This document shows, one piece after another, positions 5,010 through 14,400 of a stretch of 62,814 nucleotides of DNA. This DNA is from Euglena gracilis (lineage: Eukaryota > Euglenozoa > Euglenophyceae > Euglenales > Euglenaceae). The DNA is taken from assembly GCA_900893395.1 (NCBI GenBank), contig CAAHFI011331273.1, forward strand, positions 1 through 62,814, given 5' to 3'. The notes beneath the pieces are model-generated. The model was not told the DNA's origin and did not search any database. It saw only the letters and a list, made by a program, of their open reading frames with translations. Numbering within the stretch: position 1 is the stretch's first letter; each line of letters begins with the position of its first letter. The position numbers and the translations under genes are program-made.

Positions 5010-5301
5010 GGTAAGCGCCTTCATGGAGCTCATACACTATATATATACACTGGAAGCGGAAATCGCTAAACAGCCCTGGGATGAACCTGGGTCTGTGTCC
5101 TTCAGCGCTCTGGATGGAAGCATCCAAGAGCCCCCCCCCCCCATGCCAACCCATATACCAGTGACCATGCGGACGGAAACCGTCTGCGGAGGTAATCGCC
5201 TCTTATTGCGTCGTGAAGGAGCTACTGCTGTGAAGACCTTGGCAGCCGGGAAACCTGGCAAGCCGCTAAGTGACGCACAGCACACAGCGCGCACGCCGTA
5301 A
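4981..5301 (+). CDS. Small protein begun at TAATG, ended by triple stop
   Basis: This frame of 106 codons plus stop begins at ATG 4981-4983, which overlaps the preceding TAA. I chose this ATG over the upstream TTG at 4960 because of the overlap. The N-terminal 35 residues look folded (helix-like VSAFMELIHYIYTLEAEIAK). Then come a DEP motif (encoded by the wobble hairpin 5075-5091), a four-proline run and a basic tail. The frame closes with three consecutive in-frame stops, TAATAATAG at 5299-5307, which is rare by chance and supports real translation. A 12-C homopolymer at 5131-5142 lies inside and its length may be misread. The function is unknown. Confidence 0.45.
   Translation: MPKGITKPCKVSAFMELIHYIYTLEAEIAKQPWDEPGSVSFSALDGSIQEPPPPMPTHIPVTMRTETVCGGNRLLLRREGATAVKTLAAGKPGKPLSDAQHTARTP
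5002..5026 (+). repeat. 9-pair hairpin with one bulge
   Basis: CCATG and AAGG pair with CCTT and CATGG, leaving T5007 as a bulge and TAAGCG as the loop. It lies 4 bp after the TAATG hairpin. Confidence 0.65.
5075..5091 (+). repeat. GGATGAACC-family hairpin 7, wobble-paired
   Basis: CCTGGG ATGAA CCTGGG is not a DNA inverted repeat over its full length, but forms six pairs if G.T and T.G are allowed, as in RNA. It encodes Asp-Glu-Pro. Confidence 0.55.
5111..5126 (+). repeat. Hairpin, TGGATG stem, loop GAAG
   Basis: Six perfect pairs close a GAAG tetraloop just before the poly-C run. Confidence 0.6.
5131..5142 (+). repeat. Poly-C run of 12
   Basis: A homopolymer of twelve C residues lies within the small frame 4981-5301. 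Such runs are often miscounted in long reads, so the downstream phase should be treated with care. Confidence 0.8.
5169..5187 (+). repeat. 8-pair hairpin, loop AAA
   Basis: GCGGACGG pairs with CCGTCTGC around AAA, with one G.T pair. Confidence 0.65.
5245..5259 (+). repeat. 6-pair hairpin with G.T, loop AAA
   Basis: GCCGGG pairs with CCTGGC around AAA, with one G.T pair. Confidence 0.55.
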
Positions 5302-5454
5302 TAATAGGCCAACTTGTCACTTTTCGGCCTAAGGCCCTTAAGGCTGCCAGACAGCAAAAATTCTGTTCTGGCCTAAGCCCCCCCTCTCCTCCCTACTTTC
5401 CCCCACCCCCGCAAAGCTGTCGCCGGCAGTCGGTTTTGTAAGTAGGCTTTTGTT

Positions 5455-5508
5455 TCCTAGTGCGGATATGACCGCCTAGGAGCCCTATCCGGGTATGACC
5501 AGGATAGG
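5455..5508 (+). repeat. Tandem pair of related long hairpins
   Basis: The first (5455-5481) pairs TCCTAG and GCGG with CCGC and CTAGGA, ten pairs with one bulged T, around ATATGA. The second (5484-5508) pairs CCTATCC with GGATAGG and an inner GG with CC around GTATGA. They share the core GG(A/G)TATGACC and are two bases apart, so one may be a diverged duplicate of the other. Confidence 0.65.
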
Positions 5509-5680
5509 AGCCTGCCCCCCCTTCCACACCTCTCCCTCGGGTTTTCAGCGAATCGCTTGACCAACCCCGCGTGCCTTTGGCGCACCCAAAGTGGGTGGAT
5601 GGGATACTTTGACAGGAAACCTGCCAAGCCCCAATTTCCCACAGTGGGCTTTTTCGCACCCCTAAGCCGAAACGGCTAAT

Positions 5681-5705
5681 AGGTAACCGCGATAAGCGGT
5701 AACCT
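5681..5705 (+). repeat. Hairpin with internal A.A, loop GATAA
   Basis: AGGT and ACCGC pair with GCGGT and ACCT, nine pairs with one A.A mismatch, around GATAA. Confidence 0.55.
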
Positions 5706-5757
5706 TTTGCGCGTTTTCGGGTTTTTGGGTTGCGCCCCTGTGGAGAAAGAGATCCGT

Positions 5758-5774
5758 GTTCTGGAAAACAGAAC
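5758..5774 (+). repeat. Hairpin, GTTCTG stem, loop GAAAA
   Basis: Six perfect pairs close the loop GAAAA. Confidence 0.6.
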
Positions 5775-5880
5775 CCGATCAGGGCTGTGTCTGAAATCCT
5801 GACGGGACCTGGGATGACCTGGTCCAAGAAGGAAATCGGGCATAGCCCTGGAGGGGGATGTGTACCAGGCACGATCCCAG

Positions 5881-5942
5881 CTCTGTGGGAAACCTGCAGA
5901 GTCTGGATCCGTCACAATCTGACGGCTGTGATGAACACAGCC
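5881..5942 (+). repeat. Cluster of three hairpins, non-coding
   Basis: The first (5881-5901) has nine pairs including T.G and G.T around AAA. The second (5909-5925) pairs CCGTCA with TGACGG around CAATC. The third (5924-5942) pairs GGCTGTG with CACAGCC, seven perfect pairs, around ATGAA, an eighth member of the ATGAA family. The last two share the bases GG, so they would be mutually exclusive or slightly shortened. Confidence 0.65.
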
Positions 5943-6090
5943 TGACGATCGTGGCAGATCCTATGGGATTTAGCGACACGTATCACACGTGCCTGCGTGA
6001 TCTCTTTTCCTCACAGGTGGTATTCTATTCTTCACATTTGATTGTTTTGAAGTAAGAGGATTAACCTCTGAAAAGACTGAACTCGACTGT

Positions 6091-6105
6091 GAAGGAAAAT
6101 CCTTC
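6091..6105 (+). repeat. Hairpin, GAAGGA stem, loop AAA
   Basis: Six perfect pairs around AAA. The AGAGG/ATTAA hairpin at 6055-6069 precedes it and CACCT/AAGT at 6184-6197 follows. Confidence 0.6.
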
Positions 6106-6267
6106 TACAGCGCCTTGCTTTGTGCTCTGCCTTAGCATAGGGGAATTGGGAAAAGGGCTTTTGTTACTCCAAGGATTTTTACTCACCTAAGTAGGTGCGC
6201 ACCAGGAGAAAAGCGAAACAGGCTTTTCCGGGACGAAAGGGGTCAAGGGAAGTCCTTGGACGTACAC

Positions 6268-7110
6268 TAAATGTCCCCGGAATGGTCGAATGCACCCATC
6301 TAAATTGCTCATTCTTGCAACCAACATTCCCGCTGCATGTTTTTCTTACCATTAAACCACGACAATCATGAAACCAACGGGTCCCCTGACTTTGGAGGCC
6401 TCCTGGAACACCCATTCGGTTACTCGGAGTAAGGCCCAATTTGGTCCATTTTTACATGGTAACCTGGGCTGACCTGGTAAATGTCCCCCGGAATGGTCGA
6501 ATGCACCCATCTAAATGTGCTCATTTCTTGCAACCAACATTCCCGCTGCATGTTTTTCTTACCATTAAACCACGACAATCATGAAACCAACGGGTCCCCT
6601 GACTTTGGAGGCCTCCTGGAACACCCATTCGGTTACTCGGAGTAAGGCCCAATTTGGTCCATTTTTACATGGTAACCTGGGCTGACCTGGTAAATGTCCC
6701 CGGAATGGTCGAATGCACCCATCTAAATGTGCTCATTTCTTGCAACCAACATTCCCGCTGCATGTTTTTCTTACCATTAAACCACGACAATCATGAAACC
6801 AACGGGTCCCCTGACTTTGGAGGCCTCCTGGAACACCCATTCGGTTACTCGGAGTAAGGCCCAATTTGGTCCATTTTTACATGGTAACCTGGGCTGACCT
6901 GGTAAATGTCCCCCGGAATGGTCGAATGCACCCATCTAAATGTGCTCATTTCTTGCAACCAACATTCCCGCTGCATGTTTTTCTTACCATTAAACCACGA
7001 CAATCATGAACCAAGGTCCCTGACTTTGGAGGCCTCCTGGAACACCCATTCGGTTACTCGGAGTAAGGCCCAATTTGGTCCATTTTTACATGGTAACCTG
7101 GGCTGACCTG
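6268..7110 (+). repeat. Satellite, opening Y-type units
   Basis: Four units at the left edge carry the Y states: CCCCGGAATGG, CTTACCATT, GGGTCCCCTG, CCCAATTTGG, GGTCCATTT and CTGGTAAAT. The first unit follows non-satellite sequence directly with no target duplication visible. The Y state at both ends with X in between is notable. Confidence 0.8.
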
Positions 7111-10100
7111 TAAATGTCCCCAAATGGTCGAATGCACCATCTAAATGTGCTCATTTCTTGCAACCAACATTCCCGCTGCATGTTTTCTTACATTAAACCA
7201 CGACAATCATGAAACCAACGGGTCCCTGACTTTGGAGGCCTCCTGGAACACCCATTCGGTTACTCGGAGTAAGGCCATTTGGTCATTTTTACATGGTAAC
7301 CTGGGCTGACCTGCTAAATGTCCCCCGGAAATGGTCGAATGCACCCATCTAAATGTGCTCATTTCTTGCAACCAACATTCCGCTGCATGTTTTTCTTACA
7401 TTAAACCACGACAATCATGAAACCAACGGGTCCCTGACTTTGGAGGCCTCCTGGAACACCCATTCGGTTACTCGGAGTAAGGCCCATTTGGTCCATTTTT
7501 ACATGGTAACCTGGGCTGACCTGTAAATGTCCCCCGAATGGTCGAATGCACCCATCTAAATGTGCTCATTTCTTGCAACCAACATTCCCTGCATGCTTTT
7601 TCTTACATTAAACCACGACAATCATGAAACCAACGGGTCCCTGACTTTGGAGGCCTCCTGGAACACCCATTCGGTTACTCGGAGTAAGGCCCAATTTGGT
7701 CCATTTTACATGGTAACCTGGGCTGACCTGGTAAATGTCCCCGAAATGGTCGAATGCACCCATCTAAATGTGCTCATTTCTTGCAACCAACATTCCCGCT
7801 GCATGTTTTTCTTACATTAAACCACGACAATCATGAAACCAACGGGTCCCTGACTTTGGAGGCCTCCTGGAACACCCATTCGGTTACTCGGAGTAAGGCC
7901 CATTTGGTTCATTTTACATGGTAACCTGGGCTGACCTGCTAAATGTCCCCGAATGGTCGAATGCACCCATCTAAACGTGCTCATTTCTTGCAACCAACAT
8001 TCCCGCTGCATGTTTTTCTTATCATTAAACCACGACAATCATGAAACCAACGGGTCCCTGACTTTGGAGGCCTCCTGGAACACCCATTCGGTTACTCGGA
8101 GTAAGGCCCATTTGGTCATTTTTACATGGTAACCTGGGCTGACCTGGCTAAATGTCCCCCGAAATGGTCGAATGCACCATCTAAATGTGCTCATTTCTTG
8201 CAACCAACATTCCCGCTGCATGTTTTTCTATCATTAAACCACGACAATCATGAAACCAACGGGTCACCTGACTTTGGAGGCCTCCTGGAACACCCATTCG
8301 GTTACTCGGAGTAAGGCCATTTGGTCATTTTACATGGTAACCTGGGCTGACCTGCTAAATGTCCCCGAATGGTCGAATGCACCCATCTAAATGTGCTCAT
8401 TTCTTGCAACCAACATTCCCGCTGCATGTTTTTCTTACATTAAACCACGACAATCATGAACCAACGGGTCCCTGACTTTGGAGGCCTCCTGGAACACCCA
8501 TTCGGTTACTCGGAGTAAGGCCCATTTTGGTCATTTTTACATGGTAACCTGGGCTGACCTGTAAATGCCCCGAAATGGTCGAATGCACCCATCTAAATGT
8601 GCTCATTTCTTGCAACCAACATTCCCGCTGCATGTTTTTCTTATCATTAAACCACGACAATCATGAAACCAACGGGTCCCTGACTTTGGAGGCCTCCTGG
8701 AACACCCATTCGGTTACTCGGAGTAAGGCCCAATTTGGTCCATTTTTACATGGTAACCTGGGCTGACCTGTAAATGTCCCCCGAAATGGTCGAATGCACC
8801 CATCTAAATGTGCTCATTTCTTGCAACCAACATTCCCGCTGCATGTTTTTCTTATCATTAAACCACGACAATCATGAAACCAACGGGTCACCTCCTGGAA
8901 CACCCATTCGGTTACTCGGAGTAAGGCCCATTTGGTCCTTTTTACATGGTAACCTGGGCTGACCTGGTAAATGTCCCCGAATGGTCGAATGCACCCATCT
9001 AAATGTGCTCATTTCTTGCAACCAACATTCCCGCTGCATGTTTTTCTTACATTAAACCACGACAATCATGAAACCAACGGGTCCCTGACTTTGGAGGCCT
9101 CCTGGACACCCATTCGGTTACTCGGAGTAAGGCCCATTTGGTCATTTTTACATGGTAACCTGGGCTGACCTGTAAATGTCCCCCGAATGGTCGAATGCAC
9201 CCATCTAAATGTGCTCATTTCTTGCAACCAACATTCCCGCTGCATGTTTTTCTTATCATTAAACCACGACAATCATGAAACCAACGGGTCCCTGACTTTG
9301 GAGGCCTCCTGGAACACCCATTCGGTTACTCGGAGTAAGGCCCATTTGGTCCATTTTTACATGGTAACCTGGGCTGACCTGCTAAATGTCCCCCGAAATG
9401 GTCGAATGCACCCATCTAAATGTGCTCATTTCTTGCAACCAACATTCCCGCTGCATGTTTTTCTTATCATTAAACCACGACAATCATGAAACCAACGGGT
9501 CCCTGACTTTGGAGGCCTCCTGGAACACCCATTCGGTTACTCGGAGTAAGGCCCATTTTGGTCCATTTTTACATGGTAACCTGGGCTGACCTGCTAAATG
9601 TCCCCGAAATGGTCGAATGCACCCATCTAAATGTGCTCATTTCTTGCAACCAACATTCCCGCTGCATGTTTTTCTTATCATTAAACCACGACAATCATGA
9701 AACCAACGGGTCCCTGACTTTGGAGGCCTCCTGGAACACCCATTCGGTTACTCGGAGTAAGGCCCATTTGGTCATTTTTACATGGTAACCTGGGCTGACC
9801 TGCTAAATGTCCCCCGAATGGTCGAATGCACCCATCTAAATGTGCTCATTTCTTGCAACCAACATTCCCGCTGCATGTTTTTCTTACATTAAACCACGAC
9901 AATCATGAAACCAACGGGTCCCTGACTTTGGAGGCCTCCTGGAACACCCATTCGGTTACTCGGAGTAAGGCCCATTTGGTCATTTTTACATGGTAACCTG
10001 GGCTGACCTGTAAATGTCCCCCGAATGGTCGAATGCACCCATCTAAATGCTCATTTCTTGCAACCAACATTCCCGGCATGTTTTTCTTATCATTAAACCA

Positions 10101-13100
10101 CGACAATCATGAAACCAACGGGTCCCTGACTTTGGAGGCCTCTGGAACACCCATTCGGTTACTCGGAGTAAGGCCCATTTGGTCCATTTTTACATGGTAA
10201 CCTGGGCTGACCTGGTAAATGTCCCCGAATGGTCGAATGCACCCATCTAAATGTGCTCATTTCTTGCAACCAACATTCCCGCTGCATGTTTTTCAATTAA
10301 ACCACGACAATCATGAAACCAACGGGTCCCCTGACTTTGGAGGCCTCCTGGAACACCCATTCGGTTACTCGGAGTAAGGCCCAATTTGGTCCATTTTTAC
10401 ATGGTAACCTGGGCTGACTGGTAAATGTCCCCGTGGTCGAATGCACCCATCTAAAGTGCTCATTTCTTGCAACCAACATTCCCTGCATGTTTTTCTTATC
10501 ATTAAACCACGACAATCATGAAACCAACGGGTCCCTGACTTTGGAGGCCTCCTGGAACACCCATTCGGTTACTCGGAGTAAGGCCCAATTTGGTCCATTT
10601 TTACATGGTAACCTGGGCTGACCTGGTAAATGTCCCCCGAATGGTCGAATGCACCCATCTAAATGTGCTCATTTCTTGCAACCAACATTCCCGCTGCATG
10701 TTTTTCTTATCATTAAACCACGACAATCATGAAACCAACGGGTCCCCTGACTTGGAGGCCTCCTGGAACACCCATTCGGTTACTCGGAGTAAGGCCCATT
10801 TGGTCCATTTTTACATGGTAACCTGGGCTGACCTGGTAAATGTCCCCCGAAGGCGAATGCACCTCTAAATGTGCTCATTTCTTGCAACCAACATTCCGCT
10901 GCATGTTTTTCTTATCATTAAACCACGACAATCATGAAACCAACGGGTCCCTGACTTTGGAGGCCTCCTGGAACACCCATTCGGTTACTCGGAGTAAGGC
11001 CCATTTTGGTCATTTTTACATGGTAACCTGGGCTGACCTGCTAAATGTCCCCCGAAATGGTCGAATGCACCCATCTAAACGTGCTCATTTCTTGCAACCA
11101 ACATTCCCGCTGCATGTTTTTCTTACATTAAACCACGACAATCATGAACCAACGGGTCACCTGACTTTGGAGGCCTCCTGGAACACCCATTCGGTTACTC
11201 GGAGTAAGGCCCATTTGGTCCATTTTTACATGGTAACCTGGGCTGACCTGCTAAATGTCCCCCGAAATGGTCGAATGCACCCATCTAAACGTGCTCATTT
11301 CTTGCAACCAACATTCCCGCTGCATGTTTTTCTTACATTAAACCACGACAATCATGAAACCAACGGGTCCCTGACTTTGGAGGCCTCCTGGAACACCCAT
11401 TCGGTTACTCGGAGTAAGGCCCATTTTGGTCCATTTTTACATGGTAACCTGGGCTGACCTGCTAAATGTCCCCCGAATGGTCGAATGCACCCATCTAAAT
11501 GTGCTCATTTCTTGCAACCAACATTCCCGCTGCATGTTTTTCTTACATTAAACCACGACAATCATGAAACCAACGGGTCCCTGACTTTGGAGGCCTCCTG
11601 GAACACCCATTCGGTTACTCGGAGTAAGGCCCATTTGGTCATTTTTACATGGTAACCTGGGCTGACCTGCTAAATGTCCCCCGAAATGGTCGAATGCACC
11701 CATCTAAATGTGCTCATTTCTTGCAACCAACATTCCCGCTGCATGTTTTTCTTATCATTAAACCACGACAATCATGAAACCAACGGGTCCCTGACTTTGG
11801 AGGCCTCCTGGAACACCCATTCGGTTACTCGGAGTAAGGCCCATTTTGGTCATTTTTACATGGTAACCTGGGCTGACCTGGTAAATGTCCCCCGAAATGG
11901 TCGAATGCACCCATCTAAATGTGCTCATTTCTTGCAACCAACATTCCCTGCATGTTTTTTTACATTAAACCACGAAATCATGAAACCAACGGGTCCCTGA
12001 CTTTGGAGGCCTCCTGGAACACCCATTCGGTTACTCGGAGTAAGGCCCATTTGGTCATTTTTACATGGTAACCTGGGCTGACCTGTAAATGTCCCCCGAA
12101 ATGGTCGAATGCACCCATCTAAATGTGCTCATTTCTTGCAACCAACATTCCCGCTGCATGTTTTTCTTATCATTAAACCACGACAATCATGAAACCAACG
12201 GGTCCTGACTTTGGAGGCCTCCTGGAACACCCATTCGGTTACTCGGAGTAAGGCCCATTTTGGTCCATTTTTACATGGTAACCTGGGCTGACCTGTAAAT
12301 GTCCCCCGAATGGTCGAATGCACCCATCTAAATGTGCTCATTTCTTGCAACCAACATTCCCGCTGCATGTTTTTCTTATCATTAAACCACGACAATCATG
12401 AAACCAACGGGTCACCTGACTTTGGAGGCCTCCTGGAACACCCATTCGGTTACTCGGAGTAAGGCCCATTTTGGTTCATTTTTACATGGTAACCTGGGCT
12501 GACCTGCTAAATGTCCCCCGAAATGGTCGAATGCACCCATCTAAATGTGCTCATTTCTTGCAACCAACATTCCCGCTGCATGTTTTTCTTATCATTAAAC
12601 CACGACAATCATGAAACCAACGGGTCACCTGACTTTGGAGGCCTCCTGGAACACCCATTCGGTTACTCGGAGTAAGGCCCATTTTGGTCCATTTTTACAT
12701 GGTAACCTGGGCTGACCTGCTAAATGTCCCCCGAAATGGTCGAATGCACCCATCTAAATGTGCTCATTTCTTGCAACCAACATTCCCGCTGCATGTTTTT
12801 CTTATCATTAAACCACGACAATCATGAAACCAACGGGTCCCTGACTTTGGAGGCCTCCTGGAACACCCATTCGGTTACTCGGAGTAAGGCCCATTTTGGT
12901 CATTTTTACATGGTAACCTGGGCTGACCTGCTAAATGTCCCCGAAATGGTCGAATGCACCCATCTAAATGTGCTCATTTCTTGCAACCAACATTCCCGCT
13001 GCATGTTTTTTTATCATTAAACCACGACAATCATGAAACCAACGGGTCACCTGACTTTGGAGGCCTCCTGGAACACCCATTCGGTTACTCGGAGTAAGGC

Positions 13101-14400
13101 CCATTTTGGTCATTTTTACATGGTAACCTGGGCTGACCTGCTAAATGTCCCCCGAAATGGTCGAATGCACCCATCTAAATGTGCTCATTTCTTGCAACCA
13201 ACATTCCCGCTGCATGTTTTTCTTATCATTAAACCACGACAATCATGAAACCAACGGGTCACCTGACTTTGGAGGCCTCCTGGAACACCCATTCGGTTAC
13301 TCGGAGTAAGGCCCATTTTGGTCATTTTTACATGGTAACCTGGGCTGACCTGCTAAATGTCCCCGAAATGGTCGAATGCACCCATCTAAATGTGCTCATT
13401 TCTTGCAACCAACATTCCCTGCATGTTTTTCTTATCATTAAACCACGACAATCATGAAACCAACGGGTCCCTGACTTTGGAGGCCTCCTGGAACACCCAT
13501 TCGGTTACTCGGAGTAAGGCCCATTTTGGTCCATTTTTACATGGTAACCTGGGCTGACCTGCTAAATGTCCCCGAAATGGTCGAATGCACCCATCTAAAT
13601 GTGCTCATTTCTTGCAACCAACATTCCCTGCATGTTTTTCTTATCATTAAACCACGACAATCATGAAACCAACGGGTCCCTGACTTTGGAGGCCTCCTGG
13701 AACACCCATTCGGTTACTCGGAGTAAGGCCCATTTTGGTCATTTTTACATGGTAACCTGGGCTGACCTGCTAAATGTCCCCCGAAATGGTCGAATGCACC
13801 CATCTAAATGTGCTCATTTCTTGCAACCAACATTCCGCTGCATGTTTTTCTTATCATTAAACCACGACAATCATGAAACCAACGGGTCCCTGACTTTGGA
13901 GGCCTCCTGGAACACCCATTCGGTTACTCGGAGTAAGGCCCATTTTGGTCCATTTTTACATGGTAACCTGGGCTGACCTGCTAAATGTCCCCGAAATGGT
14001 CGAATGCACCCATCTAAATGTGCTCATTTCTTGCAACCAACATTCCCTGCATGTTTTTCTTATCATTAAACCACGACAATCATGAAACCAACGGGTCCCC
14101 TGACTTTGGAGGCCTCCTGGAACACCCATTCGGTTACTCGGAGTAAGGCCCATTTTGGTCCATTTTTACATGGTAACCTGGGCTGACCTGCTAAATGTCC
14201 CCGAAATGGTCGAATGCACCCATCTAAATGTCATTTCTTGCAACCAACATTCCCGCTGCATGTTTTTCTTATCATTAAACCACGACAATCATGAAACCAA
14301 CGGGTCCCCTGACTTTGGAGGCCTCCTGGAACACCCATTCGGTTACTCGGAGTAAGGCCCATTTTGGTCATTTTTACATGGTAACCTGGGCTGACCTGCT
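7111..14400 (+). repeat. Satellite, variable X-type units
   Basis: Units increasingly show X states (CCCCGAAATGG, CTTATCATT, GGGTCACCTG, CCCATTTTGG, CTGCTAAAT), mixed with many one-base deletions at those same sites. Unit length fluctuates around 205-213 bp. A unit near 8,885 lacks 14 bp between two CCT copies. Confidence 0.8.

Larger units (their letters stand above)
150..6240 (+). other. Dense field of short A-loop stem-loops
   Basis: By eye I find a perfect or near-perfect inverted repeat every 40-80 nt across this tract. Stems are 5-10 bp and loops usually 3-6 nt. Loops are strongly purine/A-rich on the plus strand: AAA, AAG, GAAA, GAAG, GAAT, ATA, ATGAA, ATTAC, AAAA; C is rare and mostly last. 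I hand-count 27 perfect stems of at least 6 bp with 3-6 nt loops, against roughly 6 expected for equal base composition (4 loop sizes x 4^-6 x 6,200). Several stems contain G.T pairs (518-535, 1186-1200, 5075-5091, 5169-5187, 5245-5259, 5881-5901), which suits plus-strand RNA. Weaker members not listed separately include 154-166, 582-594, 624-639, 852-863, 896-909, 977-989, 1016-1027, 1218-1231, 1352-1365, 1435-1447, 1723-1736, 2664-2676, 3654-3668, 3772-3786, 3997-4010, 4021-4034, 4168-4183, 4549-4561, 4755-4770, 5583-5597, 5665-5677, 5977-5991, 6055-6069 and 6184-6197. The function is unknown. Confidence 0.75.
5302..6267 (+). other. Non-coding, hairpin-rich 3' flank up to the satellite
   Basis: No convincing open frame is present on either strand. 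Base composition shifts to pyrimidine-rich runs (5,375-5,410, 5,510-5,530). Hairpins continue at full density, including 5455-5481, 5484-5508, 5681-5705, 5758-5774, the cluster 5881-5942, 5977-5991, 6055-6069, 6091-6105 and 6184-6197. This looks like a long 3' untranslated or non-coding segment of the same transcript-like unit. I see no polyadenylation signal of the AATAAA type. Confidence 0.5.

Noticed and set aside
5037-5049. TATATATA as a promoter TATA box
   Set aside because: It lies inside the open frame 4981-5301 where it encodes His-Tyr-Ile-Tyr; no other promoter evidence.
1-6267. Retroelement or integrated virus
   Set aside because: Composition (Lys-Gly repeat, Cys/His segment, Pro-rich linkers) and the stop/start overlaps would fit a capsid-type element, but I see no reverse transcriptase, integrase, protease, RNA polymerase or terminal repeat. 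The left end is outside the window, so the class stays open.
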